Below are positions 14,927 through 23,038 of a stretch of DNA of 64,000 bases, piece by piece. Both the position numbers and the translations under genes were made by a program. Numbering within the stretch: the first letter of the stretch is position 1; every line of letters starts with the position of its first letter. The notes beneath the pieces were generated by a model. It was given only the letters and a program-made list of their open reading frames with translations. It did not search any database and was not told the DNA's origin. The DNA comes from Aquiluna sp. GTDB taxonomy: Bacteria; Actinomycetota; Actinomycetes; Actinomycetales; Microbacteriaceae. Where the stretch lies: assembly GCA_028822985.1 (NCBI GenBank), contig JAPKCK010000001.1:62001-126000 (forward strand), given 5' to 3'.

Positions 14927-15781
14927 TTGCTGACTGGTCGCATTCTTATTGTCGCCTTCGAGGGCTGGAACGATGCCACCGAAGCAGCGACTGGAGCACT
15001 AAAGGCGCTGTCCGAGCAGATCTCGGGTCAAATTTTAGAGGCAGTGGACCCTGAGGATTATTATGATTTTCAGTTTTCCAGACCAATCGCAGAGTACGAC
15101 GATGACGGTCAGCGGTTTCTTAACTGGCCTACCACCGAGCTTTTACAGGCAAGTCCGGAAAAAGCGAAGGCCCAGCCCAGGCTTCAAGAGATTTTTCTCC
15201 TACTAGGAACTGAGCCGTCGAGACGCTGGATCACATTTGCTGCCGAGGTGATGGAAATGGTGCAGGACCGAGAGATTGACCACGTGATAATGCTCGGGGC
15301 GATGCTGGCCGATGTTCCCCACTCGAGACCGGTTCCGTTTTTCAAAAGTTCTCAAAACAAAGCGCTTCAAGAGTTGAATAACTTAGAGGCTTCTAGCTAT
15401 GAAGGGCCAGTTGGTATTTTGGCGGTCCTTGCTCAAGCATTTGAGGCCGACAACATTCCTGTGATGTCACTCTGGGCGTCGGTCCCCCACTACGTTCACA
15501 ACACCTCCAATCCGAAGGCGGCTTTGGGTTTCCTTAATCAACTGGAGGCTCTTACTGGTATTCAGTTCGAGGGTTCGTCGCTAGTGGAGGAGGCTTCCGA
15601 GTGGGAGCGATCAATCGACGAAGTCTCGGAGAGCGACGAAGAGCTCTCGGCCTACATCGAACAGCTTGAGACGAGCAGAGACGCAATGGACAGTGAGCAG
15701 GCGTCCGGTGATTCATTAGCAAGAGAATTAGAGAAGTACCTGAAGTCCAGACCTGAATCGCCTGAGGCGGGGAAGGCCTAA
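14927..15781 (+). CDS. PAC2-family protein
   Basis: PAC2 proteins are named after a eukaryotic 20S proteasome assembly chaperone; the bacterial members have no agreed function. The 284 residues contain the typical opening LIVAFEGWNDATEAATGAL and a Rossmann-like layout with VIMLGAMLADVPHSRPVP near residue 120 and SLWASVPHYVHNTSNPKAAL near residue 185. The C-terminus is acidic and helical. I chose TTG 14927, which has GGAG 5 bases upstream; a GTG at 14906 would add 7 residues. It converges on uppP with a 4-base overlap. It is kept even though no proteasome genes are in the neighbourhood. Confidence 0.88.
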   Translation: MLTGRILIVAFEGWNDATEAATGALKALSEQISGQILEAVDPEDYYDFQFSRPIAEYDDDGQRFLNWPTTELLQASPEKAKAQPRLQEIFLLLGTEPSRRWITFAAEVMEMVQDREIDHVIMLGAMLADVPHSRPVPFFKSSQNKALQELNNLEASSYEGPVGILAVLAQAFEADNIPVMSLWASVPHYVHNTSNPKAALGFLNQLEALTGIQFEGSSLVEEASEWERSIDEVSESDEELSAYIEQLETSRDAMDSEQASGDSLARELEKYLKSRPESPEAGKA

Positions 15782-16605
15782 ATCGCTCCTAAACCAAGAG
15801 CGATTAGCAAAGCCGATCCTACGCCCACCCTCCAGATCACAAAGGGCATGTACGAGCCCTTGATTAGGTAGCGAAGGAGCCAAGCTATGACCGCGTAGCC
15901 GACCACGAAGCTAACAATCGTCGCGGCAATTGTTGCTGCCAGCAAGCCCTCGGGTAAATCTTGGTAGCTTCCCAAAAACTGATATGCCCCGGCACCGAGA
16001 ACTGCCGGTATTGCAAGTAAAAAGCTGTATCGTGCCGCAGTTTCTCTAGTAAAGCCAAGCATGAGGCCGACGGTTATGGACCCGCCTGACCTTGAAACCC
16101 CCGGAATTAGAGCCAAGGCTTGGCCAAAACCAAAGGCGAGTCCACTTCGAAGGTTCAACTCCCCCAGCTGCTTGGTTTTGGCGCCAATTCTGTCTCCAAG
16201 GCCCAGTAGTAGTCCAAACACAATCAACATCACTCCGATAATCCAAAGCTGACGCAACTCCGTTTCAATTGCATCCTGAAAAATTAGCCCGAGAGCCACA
16301 ATCGGCACCGTCCCAATGATCACGAGCCAGCCAAGCCTGGAGTTTTGTTCCTGCTTCGACCACGGCCGAAGCCCATTTTTGAACCAAGAGCGAAGGATTT
16401 CAATTATTGACTTAGCGAAATAGCTGACCACCGCAAGCTCAGTTCCGATTTGTATGGTGGCGATGAATGCGGTCAGCTGTGGCTTGGTCAGGTCGCCGAA
16501 GCCAAATACCTCTTGGGCAATTTGAACGTGGGCGCTTGATGAAATTGGGAGGAACTCGGTTAGTCCTTGGATAAAACCAAGAATTACAGCCTCAAGCGGG
16601 CTCAT
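15778..16605 (-). CDS. uppP: Undecaprenyl-diphosphatase (BacA type)
   Basis: UppP dephosphorylates undecaprenyl diphosphate so that the lipid carrier can be reused in peptidoglycan and other cell-wall polymer synthesis, and it confers bacitracin tolerance. The 275 residues show the two family motifs: GFIQGLTEFLPISSSAH (about 10-26, with catalytic Glu and Ser) and PGVSRSGGSITVGL (about 168-181). About eight membrane helices are visible. It overlaps the upstream 68-residue gene by 4 bases and the convergent PAC2 gene by 4 bases. Confidence 0.96.
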   Translation of the reverse strand: MSPLEAVILGFIQGLTEFLPISSSAHVQIAQEVFGFGDLTKPQLTAFIATIQIGTELAVVSYFAKSIIEILRSWFKNGLRPWSKQEQNSRLGWLVIIGTVPIVALGLIFQDAIETELRQLWIIGVMLIVFGLLLGLGDRIGAKTKQLGELNLRSGLAFGFGQALALIPGVSRSGGSITVGLMLGFTRETAARYSFLLAIPAVLGAGAYQFLGSYQDLPEGLLAATIAATIVSFVVGYAVIAWLLRYLIKGSYMPFVIWRVGVGSALLIALGLGAI

Positions 16606-16808
16606 TCTTCTTCGGCTAGTTCAATCGGCAGGAACTCATCGAAACTTGCCGACAGCGCCTCTTCATAGCCTAGAAAAGCATCTTCGACTTGTATGTAAGC
16701 CTGCTCAATTCCCGGGTCCTCACCCTCGCGCTGAGTGAGGATGGCATCGAGATGCCGCTCCAACGCTCCTATGAGCTTTTGGAGTGCGACCTGCGGCTCT
16801 TGATGCAT
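16602..16808 (-). CDS. Small acidic helical protein upstream of uppP, unknown function
   Basis: This 68-residue protein has no recognisable domain. It is mostly helical by composition, acidic at the C-terminus (ELAEEE), and soluble. It begins MHQEPQVALQKLIGALERHLDA. Its stop overlaps the uppP start (ATGA), so the two are translationally coupled. A TAGCTT hexamer ends 6 bases before the ATG, consistent with a leaderless message. The arrangement and codon use support a real gene. I recall similar small proteins in related genomes but cannot name one. Confidence 0.7.
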   Translation of the reverse strand: MHQEPQVALQKLIGALERHLDAILTQREGEDPGIEQAYIQVEDAFLGYEEALSASFDEFLPIELAEEE

Positions 16809-16814
16809 AGTAAT

Positions 16815-16820
16815 AAGCTA
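16815..16820 (-). promoter_or_regulatory. Predicted -10 box for the small gene-uppP transcript
   Basis: On the minus strand TAGCTT is followed by 6 bases (ATTACT) and the ATG at 16808, with no Shine-Dalgarno. Confidence 0.45.
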
Positions 16821-16914
16821 CCGCTTTGTGCCAGTCTCGACAAACACCTGACTGTTCTGGAGTTGCGTGTTCATGGTAAGTTTGGCTCTTGCTCAACGAC
16901 GTGAGCATTCACCC

Positions 16915-16997
16915 GTCCGGGTGGCGAAATGGTAGACGCGCTAGCTTGAGGGGCTAGTCCTCTTACGAGGGTGAGGGTTCAAGTCCCTTCCCGGACA
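16915..16997 (+). tRNA. tRNA-Leu (anticodon GAG)
   Basis: An 83-base class II tRNA. The acceptor stem GTCCGGG (16915-16921) pairs with CCCGGAC (16990-16996), and the discriminator is A. The anticodon stem CTAGC and GCTAG flanks the loop TTGAGGG, giving anticodon GAG. A variable arm CTCTTACGAG and T arm with GTTCAAGTC follow. The 3' CCA is not encoded. It lies 33 bases upstream of the sirtuin gene. Confidence 0.96.
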
Positions 16998-17018
16998 CTC
17001 GAAGTAAAAAAATCAACT

Positions 17019-17024
17019 TAGAAT
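17019..17024 (+). promoter_or_regulatory. Predicted -10 box for leaderless sirtuin gene
   Basis: TAGAAT is followed by 6 bases (TGATAC) and the GTG at 17031. It lies just after tRNA-Leu(GAG), so the sirtuin probably has its own start of transcription. Confidence 0.5.
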
Positions 17025-17030
17025 TGATAC

Positions 17031-17858
17031 GTGATAGGTAGCTTGGACCCGGCAGTTGATTACGCAATAGCCCAAACTCGACAGATGCTTTTTGGCCTAA
17101 ACGTCCTGGCAATGACCGGTGCCGGAGTTTCGACGGATAGCGGTATTCCGGATTACCGAGGCCAAGGTCGAGTAGTAAAGCATCCTTTGACTTTCGACCA
17201 GTTTTTGGCTTCGGAGGAGAATCAAGCTCGCTATTGGGCCAGAAGCTACGTTGGATGGAACCGGATCGCAAGTGCCGAGCCCAACCATTCTCACTTGGCC
17301 CTTGCAAAGGCGGAGCAGGCTGGCCAAATTCAGCAGCTAATAACTCAGAATGTCGATGGGCTTCATCAGAAGGCCGGATCGAAAAACGTAATTGAGCTCC
17401 ACGGTCGTTTGGATCGAGTGGTTTGTCTTGATTGCACTGGTTCAATCTCGAGACAAGACATGGATGGTTTAATCCAAGCCTCCAACCCGTCAATGGACAG
17501 AAGTGCCAACATTGAATTCACCCCTGACGGTGACGCTGAAATCGATGTCCCGGAGGACTTCAAGGTCCCAACCTGTCAAAACTGCAACGGACGTTACAAG
17601 CCAGACGTGGTGTTCTTCGGAGAGCAAATTCCGCAACTAAGAGTCCTTGAAGCCAGGACTGCTGTGGAACGTGCCGAGGCTGTTCTAGTGGCGGGCAGCT
17701 CTCTGACGGTGAACTCTGGACTCAGGCTCGTGAAGCAAGCAAAGGAACTAGGACAGAAGATTGTGATCATCAACCGAGGTGAGACCAAAGCGGACAACAT
17801 CGCAGACGTGAAGCTGAATGCATCGGCAGCCGATGTCTTGAGGGCGTTGTTTTTATGA
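17031..17858 (+). CDS. Sir2-family NAD-dependent protein deacylase
   Basis: Sirtuins remove acyl groups from lysines using NAD+. The 275 residues have the NAD-binding GAGVSTDSGIPDYRG (about 25-39), TQNVDGLHQKAGS near residue 105, the catalytic His in ELHGRLDRV, two zinc pairs CLDC (about 133) and CQNC (about 184), and VVFFGEQIP with GSSLTVNSG after. It overlaps the histidine phosphatase gene by 4 bases (ATGA). The GTG start rests on the -10-like hexamer 6 bases upstream and the absence of a Shine-Dalgarno. Substrates are unknown. Confidence 0.93.
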   Translation: MIGSLDPAVDYAIAQTRQMLFGLNVLAMTGAGVSTDSGIPDYRGQGRVVKHPLTFDQFLASEENQARYWARSYVGWNRIASAEPNHSHLALAKAEQAGQIQQLITQNVDGLHQKAGSKNVIELHGRLDRVVCLDCTGSISRQDMDGLIQASNPSMDRSANIEFTPDGDAEIDVPEDFKVPTCQNCNGRYKPDVVFFGEQIPQLRVLEARTAVERAEAVLVAGSSLTVNSGLRLVKQAKELGQKIVIINRGETKADNIADVKLNASAADVLRALFL

Positions 17859-18448
17859 GTGGAACAGTATTAGGCCTATTTCGTCACGGCCAAACCGATT
17901 GGAACGTGGATCTAAGGCTTCAGGGCACTGCGGAGATACCCCTCAATAGCCACGGTGTGCAGCAGGTAAGAAGCGCCACCAAGAATCTAGATCTACCTAG
18001 CTGGGACGTTTTGCTTACCTCTCCGCTTGGACGTGCAAAAGAAACAGCGAACATCATCCTGGCGGAAATGACTGGAACCGAGCTGCTGATTGAACCGATG
18101 CTAATCGAGCGCTCCTTTGGTATCGGCGAGGGAATGCTCTATTCCGAATGGCACGAAAAATATGGCCAGCTAGAAGAAATTCCCGGTGCAGAGTCAAATA
18201 GCTCGATCATTCTTAGATCAAGGCAGCTCCTGGATTTAATGCTCGAAAAGTATTCGGGAGCGAAAGTTTTAGCAATTTCTCACGGAGCACTGATTCGATA
18301 CTTGCTAAACGAAGTTAGTAAAGGTTCTGTGCCACCGGCCGGCGAAAGGCTTCAGAACGCCTCGTTGCACATGTTGCGGCATGATTTGAGCTGGGAATTG
18401 GATGCGTGGGCGCCGGATCCGCTAGGCGATTTCACGCAGGCTAGCTAA
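17855..18448 (+). CDS. Histidine phosphatase family protein (phosphoglycerate mutase-like)
   Basis: The 197 residues contain the phosphohistidine motif FRHGQTDWN (about 9-17), a second-sphere TSPLGRAKETA (about 54-64), an acid residue in ERSFGIGEG, and the second His in ISHGALIRYLL. This is the broad-specificity histidine phosphatase fold; members act on sugar phosphates, cofactor precursors or phosphoproteins, and the substrate is not determined by sequence. It is translationally coupled to the sirtuin gene and overlaps the convergent glycosyltransferase gene tail to tail by 27 bases. Confidence 0.9.
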   Translation: MSGTVLGLFRHGQTDWNVDLRLQGTAEIPLNSHGVQQVRSATKNLDLPSWDVLLTSPLGRAKETANIILAEMTGTELLIEPMLIERSFGIGEGMLYSEWHEKYGQLEEIPGAESNSSIILRSRQLLDLMLEKYSGAKVLAISHGALIRYLLNEVSKGSVPPAGERLQNASLHMLRHDLSWELDAWAPDPLGDFTQAS

Positions 18449-19492
18449 GAGCTCTTGGGTGCTGCGCTTCCAGGAGAACCTCGAGGATTGCTGCAGAGCC
18501 GCTTTTGAGTAATTGGACCAAGTCTTTTCTTCCGAAAGCTTCATTACCCCGGCAACAAACTCCTCCGGCTTCGAGTTATCGAAAAACACCCCTGCTTTTC
18601 CCACCACCTCTTGAAAAATTGGAATGTCACTGACTATGACCGGCAGTCCTTGGGACATTGCCTCCACAAGAGGGATGCCAAATCCTTCATCTTTCGACGC
18701 ACTCACTAAACCGAATGCTTTTCCCAGCCAGCCTAAATACTCGGCGTCGGTGACGCCGTTTTCAAACTGAACCTTCGCGCCCACCGAACTAGCGAGCTTG
18801 GTTAGCTTTCTCTGTTTTTTGTCACTCAGCCTGGAAAGAAGAACCAATGTTTTTTCTGGAAGCAGGGTCATCGACTCAATCAAAAACTCGACGTTTTTAT
18901 AACGACTATAGCTCCCCATGTAAATCAAGTATTTAGAGTCGTGCCTGGGCCTTATTGGCTTTGAGATTTCTAGCTCAGACGCATTGTGGACAACCTCCAA
19001 AGGCCTCTTGGTCAGCCTGGCTTCCAAAATTTGCTGCCTGGAGGTGTCTGACACTGTCAGAACCAAATCGGCACGGTCAAGAAGGAACCGCTGTGGAAAG
19101 TACGAGAGGTGAAATAGTATCCACCCCAGCCGCACGGGCGCGGAGAACGCCCTTGGAGGCGTGCGGTGACGGTAATAGATAAGGTCATGAAGGGTCAGGA
19201 CGAGCTTGAAGTTGCGTCCCAGCGACGAAGTCGTCTGCATGGGGCTGATTAGCACCCCAATACTGGCCTGATTCAGCCTTTTGGCAAGAGTGAGCTCCCG
19301 AAGCGAGGTTGGATCATTTACTTTTACAACTGAAACATTTTCTGGCATCAGATGCCGTTGAGCTTCCAAGTGAATCAAAACAGTCACAGGCATAAGTCGG
19401 CTGAGCTCGCCAACCAAACCTAGGCTGAAACTGGTTATCCCATCGGGCCTCGTGGGGTTTATAAACCTGCCATCGAACCAAACATCTCTCAT
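18422..19492 (-). CDS. GT4-family glycosyltransferase
   Basis: The 356 residues follow the GT-B layout: an N-terminal domain with SLGLVGELSRL, and a C-terminal domain with LIYMGSYSRYKNVEFLIES (about 188) and the nucleotide-sugar binding motif SASKDEGFGIPLVEAMSQGLPVIVSD (about 273-298). This EGFGIPLVEA pattern is typical of retaining GT4 mannosyl- or rhamnosyltransferases. Donor and acceptor cannot be named. It overlaps the hydrolase gene by 4 bases, and the two may form a small envelope or polysaccharide operon. Its 3' end overlaps the convergent histidine phosphatase gene. Confidence 0.88.
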   Translation of the reverse strand: MRDVWFDGRFINPTRPDGITSFSLGLVGELSRLMPVTVLIHLEAQRHLMPENVSVVKVNDPTSLRELTLAKRLNQASIGVLISPMQTTSSLGRNFKLVLTLHDLIYYRHRTPPRAFSAPVRLGWILFHLSYFPQRFLLDRADLVLTVSDTSRQQILEARLTKRPLEVVHNASELEISKPIRPRHDSKYLIYMGSYSRYKNVEFLIESMTLLPEKTLVLLSRLSDKKQRKLTKLASSVGAKVQFENGVTDAEYLGWLGKAFGLVSASKDEGFGIPLVEAMSQGLPVIVSDIPIFQEVVGKAGVFFDNSKPEEFVAGVMKLSEEKTWSNYSKAALQQSSRFSWKRSTQELLASLREIA

Positions 19493-20349
19493 TCGGTTTC
19501 CAGAAACTTGGTTATTGCGTTAGCGATGTCGACCGGCTTTTCATAATGAGACAGGTGCCCAACCTTTTCCAGGACCACCAAATTAGAGTTTGTCAGCACC
19601 TCGTTCAGGCGCCTTTGCTCTGCGATGGGAGCCACAGCGTCCTGGGAGCCGGCAATCAACAGCGTTGGACCGGTAAGTTTTTCTGCATAATCAAAAACTG
19701 ATCCAGTGTTGGCGGCCTGAAAGCCCTCTATGGCCACCCTGGTGGATGTGAAGGTAGAAAAATATCTACTGTGCTGTTCGTGTATAAAACGTCTAGTTCG
19801 TTGATTTTTGGTCTTAGTGAGACCAATAGACATTGCTCTAGTTACCAAGGCGGATGACATTAGCCAAGAGCCCATGATTTTGTTCTTACCAATCCGGTAG
19901 TAAATTTCCGCGAACCTGTTGCCGAGCGATTTGGATGTGCTACCCCGAGTGGTAATCGGGTTTATCAGGCAGACCTTGTTGGTGGAAAGCCCATTTGAGA
20001 TAGCATTCGCGACGATGAGTGTTCCGAAGCTGTGTCCAACTACAAGATCGTAGGGGCCCGTCGAGCGATAGAAATCAATTAGCCAGTCTGAGTATGAGGA
20101 AAGGCTGTGATGTTCAAGTTCAGCGCTCTTGCCAAAGCCTGGGAGGTCAGGGCTAACTACGTTTAGATCATGCAGGGAGCCGGCAACAGCCTGCAAGCCA
20201 TGATGGTCACCCCTAAACCCATGAATAAAAAGCACCCTTTGCTTATTTCCTGACACGTTCCAGACTGCGGTATCGGATACATCAGACCTAGTTGAGCGGG
20301 TTTCAGCAAACGCGAAAAGCTCGGCTGGTGGATTGGTCAACACTGTCAC
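19489..20349 (-). CDS. Alpha/beta-hydrolase fold protein
   Basis: The 286 residues show the alpha/beta-hydrolase order: oxyanion-hole HGFRGDHHG (about 43), nucleophile elbow GHSFGT (Ser near residue 107), an acid Asp in GSQDAVAP, and the catalytic His in KVGHLSHYEKP near the C-terminus. The substrate class (ester, lactone, epoxide) is not evident. It is upstream of and overlaps the GT4 gene. The GTG start lies 6 bases behind a TAGACT hexamer, so the message is probably leaderless. Confidence 0.85.
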   Translation of the reverse strand: MTVLTNPPAELFAFAETRSTRSDVSDTAVWNVSGNKQRVLFIHGFRGDHHGLQAVAGSLHDLNVVSPDLPGFGKSAELEHHSLSSYSDWLIDFYRSTGPYDLVVGHSFGTLIVANAISNGLSTNKVCLINPITTRGSTSKSLGNRFAEIYYRIGKNKIMGSWLMSSALVTRAMSIGLTKTKNQRTRRFIHEQHSRYFSTFTSTRVAIEGFQAANTGSVFDYAEKLTGPTLLIAGSQDAVAPIAEQRRLNEVLTNSNLVVLEKVGHLSHYEKPVDIANAITKFLETE

Positions 20350-20355
20350 CCATGC

Positions 20356-20361
20356 AGTCTA
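20356..20361 (-). promoter_or_regulatory. Predicted -10 box for leaderless hydrolase-GT4 transcript
   Basis: On the minus strand TAGACT is followed by 6 bases (GCATGG) and the GTG at 20349. Confidence 0.5.
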
Positions 20362-20402
20362 GGTTGGTTGCAAGCCGACTATCGTTTTAGACAGGAGATA
20401 TT

Positions 20403-21110
20403 TTGCTAGATTTCGATTTTGAACCCGAGGCACCCGGCTGGTCCAAGCGGATTGCCGCCTTTGACCTTGAGACCACAGGGCTTGATCTAAAAACGGCCCG
20501 CATAGTTACCGCGTGCGTAGTTGTGCTGGGCCCGACTGGAGAAGTAGAAGATCTTCGTGAGTGGATTGTGAACCCGGGCATAGAAATACCTCAGGCCGCG
20601 TCTGATGTTCACGGAGTAACCACTGAAGTCGCCGTTCGAGATGGAATGGACCCGCTATCGGCAATTGCGGAAATTAGTCAGGAACTAAAAAAGCTAAATG
20701 CGACGATGCCTTTGGTTGCATTCAATGCCCCTTACGACTTTACAATTTTGGCTAACGAAGCTATCCGATATCAGCTGGAACCGCTGGGGCCGAAATCTGT
20801 AATCGATCCTCTGGTGCTTGACCGAAAGGTGGATAAGTTCCGAAAAGGAAAGCGCAATCTAGTTGTCATGTCTGAGCACTATGGGGTTGAGCTGACGGAT
20901 GCCCATAATTCAACTGCTGACGCAGTAGCGGCAGGAAAAATCGCTCAACAGATTGCTAAGAGATTCGCTGAGCTGGACATCCCAATCGAAAACCTCCACG
21001 ATGCTCAGGTGAAATGGAGCGATGAGCAGTCAGAAAGTTTCGCTAAGTTCATGAGACAGCAAAACCGCCCGGATTTCCAGGCGGAATTGGGATGGCCAAT
21101 AAGGCTTTAG
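20403..21110 (+). CDS. DEDDh 3'-5' exonuclease (DnaQ-like)
   Basis: The 235 residues have all catalytic positions of the DEDDh family: DLETTG (motif I, about 21-26), NAPYD (motif II, about 117-121), and HNSTAD (motif III, about 174-179). It is a stand-alone exonuclease related to the proofreading epsilon subunit and common in Actinobacteria, often just annotated as an exonuclease. The TTG start has AGGAG 5 bases upstream, which decides it. It ends 4 bases inside the convergent rpmE2 gene. Roles in DNA repair or RNA processing are both possible. Confidence 0.88.
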   Translation: MLDFDFEPEAPGWSKRIAAFDLETTGLDLKTARIVTACVVVLGPTGEVEDLREWIVNPGIEIPQAASDVHGVTTEVAVRDGMDPLSAIAEISQELKKLNATMPLVAFNAPYDFTILANEAIRYQLEPLGPKSVIDPLVLDRKVDKFRKGKRNLVVMSEHYGVELTDAHNSTADAVAAGKIAQQIAKRFAELDIPIENLHDAQVKWSDEQSESFAKFMRQQNRPDFQAELGWPIRL

Positions 21111-21355
21111 CTGAAGTTTTTGTAGCGATCGTTGAATCGCTCTACGCGGCCAGCGGCGTCCATGATGCGCTGTTTTCCAGTGTAGAACGGGTGGCTTTCG
21201 GAGCTGATTTCTACATCGTGTACCGGGTAGGTCTTGCCGTCTTCCCACTCGATTGTCTTATCGCTGGTGATGGTCGCGCGAGTCAGGAACGAAACTCCAG
21301 ATGCTAGGTCGCGGAATACGATCGGCTCGTAGCTTGGGTGAATTTCTGCCTGCAT
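21107..21355 (-). CDS. rpmE2: 50S ribosomal protein L31 type B (zinc-free)
   Basis: The 82-residue chain ([16 protein letters not shown], then [17 protein letters not shown]) is the type B L31. It lacks the CXXC pair of the zinc-binding L31, so it is the form that replaces it when zinc is scarce, or the only form in some lineages. AAGGA precedes the ATG. I see no clear Zur operator upstream. The gene stands alone and its end overlaps the exonuclease gene by 4 bases. Confidence 0.95.
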   Translation of the reverse strand: MQAEIHPSYEPIVFRDLASGVSFLTRATITSDKTIEWEDGKTYPVHDVEISSESHPFYTGKQRIMDAAGRVERFNDRYKNFS

Positions 21356-21427
21356 GATGTCCTTCTAATAAATTCTGAGTTGCATTTAGCAACAGCCCAA
21401 GAGTTTAGCAAGTATTTTCCAACCCGT

Positions 21428-22210
21428 CTACGACGAAAAAGCTGAAAACCTCTGATTTTGATAGTTCAGGGTCAATGGATGATTGAAAGCTTCGGAGATA
21501 CTCGCTGAAGTTAGCGTCATTCCAATCTCACCTCGCGCCATAACTTTGCCATCCTGCAAAAGCAACGCGTGGGTAAAGCCCGGCGGAATTTCTTCTAGGT
21601 GATGGGTCACCATCACCATCGCTGGGGCCTCTGTCGCTTGTGCATATCCGGAAAGCAGTTGCAAAGTTAGCTCCCTGGCTGCAAGATCTAGGCTGGCGAC
21701 TGGTTCGTCTAGCAGAAGCAACTCTGGATCAGTCATTACAGAGCGAGCAATCTGGACCCGCTTGCGTTCACCATCGCTTAGAGTGCCGAAGGCCCTGTCC
21801 TCAAAGCTTGAAAGCTTCCACTCCCCCAAAACTCTTCTGGCTCTTCGTTCGTCAATCGAGTCGTATTCTTCGTTCCACCTACCGGTGATGCCGTAGCTCG
21901 CCGTCATGACGGCGTTTAGCACCGTCTCGGAATTAGGTATTTGGGCGGCTAGGGCACTAGAAGCAAACCCAATTCTTGTCCTGAGTTCAAAAACATTTAC
22001 TTCGCCTAGGCGCTGGCCCAGAAGCGTTGCCGATCCACTGGAGGGCTGTATTTGGGCCGCCGCTAACTTTAGAAGGGTCGTCTTACCAGCCCCGTTGGCC
22101 CCAAGAACAACCCAACGCTCAGTCGGGCCTACTGCAAACGTGAGCGAATCAATGATGGACTTACCACCGCGCACCACGCTGACATTTTGAAGATCGATTA
22201 CCTCGGACAC
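21428..22210 (-). CDS. ABC transporter-type ATP-binding protein without adjacent permease
   Basis: The 260 residues have Walker A GANGAGKTTLL, a Q-loop region, signature LSDGERKRVQIARS, Walker B LLLLDEPVASLD and a switch His in VTHHLEEIPPGF. The sequence resembles stand-alone YlmA/ModF-like cytoplasmic ABC ATPases that carry no membrane partner. No permease or binding protein is next to it. I place the start at GTG 22210, which lies 7 bases behind TAGGCT and gives a family-like N-terminus MSEVIDLQNVSVVRGG; a TTG at 22231 or ATG at 22216 is possible. Confidence 0.85.
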   Translation of the reverse strand: MSEVIDLQNVSVVRGGKSIIDSLTFAVGPTERWVVLGANGAGKTTLLKLAAAQIQPSSGSATLLGQRLGEVNVFELRTRIGFASSALAAQIPNSETVLNAVMTASYGITGRWNEEYDSIDERRARRVLGEWKLSSFEDRAFGTLSDGERKRVQIARSVMTDPELLLLDEPVASLDLAARELTLQLLSGYAQATEAPAMVMVTHHLEEIPPGFTHALLLQDGKVMARGEIGMTLTSASISEAFNHPLTLNYQNQRFSAFSS

Positions 22211-22217
22211 GCCCATT

Positions 22218-22223
22218 AGCCTA
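22218..22223 (-). promoter_or_regulatory. Predicted -10 box for the ABC ATPase gene
   Basis: On the minus strand TAGGCT is followed by 7 bases and the GTG at 22210. The start choice depends partly on this hexamer. Confidence 0.35.
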
Positions 22224-22402
22224 GCCGCCAATGCCCCGTTGCCCCGCGTCTTTGGAGCGAGTCGTGCTGTATTTGGGCGTCGGCCTGAACGGCACGCTCC
22301 TGTCCGTGGAAAAATGGCTTGGAAGCCGCGAAGATAACGTGACCAACTAGCATTTGGTAATAATCAGTGAAAAGCTTTGATCAAAGCGTGCCAGGGAGAA
22401 AA

Positions 22403-23032
22403 ATGAGTTTCTTAGTTGTGTTCGACGTTGACTCAACACTTATCGATCAAGAAGCGATTGAGCTTCTGGCGACACACTCCGGCACTCGAAAGCAGGTTGC
22501 CTTGATCACCGAGCGCGCCATGAAGGGCGAGATAGATTTCAGCGCCTCATTGGTCGAGCGGGTGTCCTTGCTAGCGGGCCTAGATGAAAGCGTTCTAAAT
22601 AAAGTCGCTGAAGAACTTTCGCCAACCAAGGGTGCGGCTGAGCTCATTGAGGCAATCCATGCGATCGGCGGTTACGTTGCAGCGGTCTCGGGCGGATTCA
22701 TTCAGTTGCTAGAACCACTAAAAAAGAAACTAAACCTTGATTTTGCCAAGGCCAACACTTTGGAGGTCGTCGACGGCAAGCTAACTGGCAAGGTAATCGG
22801 CGAGCTCGTTGATTCCAGCGTCAAGGCGGAAACATTAGCGGCCCTTGCCAAAAAACTAGAGATCGATCTCGCTCAAACCATCGCTATCGGCGACGGGGCG
22901 AATGATCTAAAGATGATGAAGCTGGCGGGCTTATCGATAGCCTTTTGTGCTCAGCCAATCGTTCGAGAAAGCGCTGATATCGTCATCGACACTCGGGATT
23001 TGTCGCAAGTTATCGCGCTGCTACCCAGCTAA
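22403..23032 (+). CDS. serB: Phosphoserine phosphatase
   Basis: SerB hydrolyses L-phosphoserine in the last step of serine synthesis. The 209 residues have the HAD motif FDVDSTLI (Asp8 and Asp10), VSGGF (motif II), and GDGANDLKMMKLAG (motifs III and IV). There is no N-terminal ACT domain, so it is the short form. The ATG at 22403 follows AGGGAGA at 4-5 bases; a GTG at 22367 would add 12 residues without a better site. Other serine genes are not nearby. The 190 bases upstream hold a 39-codon frame on the plus strand (22231-22350), listed separately as a finding. Confidence 0.92.
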   Translation: MSFLVVFDVDSTLIDQEAIELLATHSGTRKQVALITERAMKGEIDFSASLVERVSLLAGLDESVLNKVAEELSPTKGAAELIEAIHAIGGYVAAVSGGFIQLLEPLKKKLNLDFAKANTLEVVDGKLTGKVIGELVDSSVKAETLAALAKKLEIDLAQTIAIGDGANDLKMMKLAGLSIAFCAQPIVRESADIVIDTRDLSQVIALLPS

Positions 23033-23038
23033 GTTTTA

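Noticed and set aside
17013-17029. ATCAA/TTGAT inverted repeat between tRNA-Leu(GAG) and the sirtuin gene, as a terminator
   Set aside because: The stem is 5 AT-rich pairs without a T run on the plus strand; it overlaps the predicted -10 and is more likely incidental.
21356-21427. Possible Zur operator upstream of rpmE2
   Set aside because: I found no palindrome resembling the actinobacterial Zur box in this 72-base gap.
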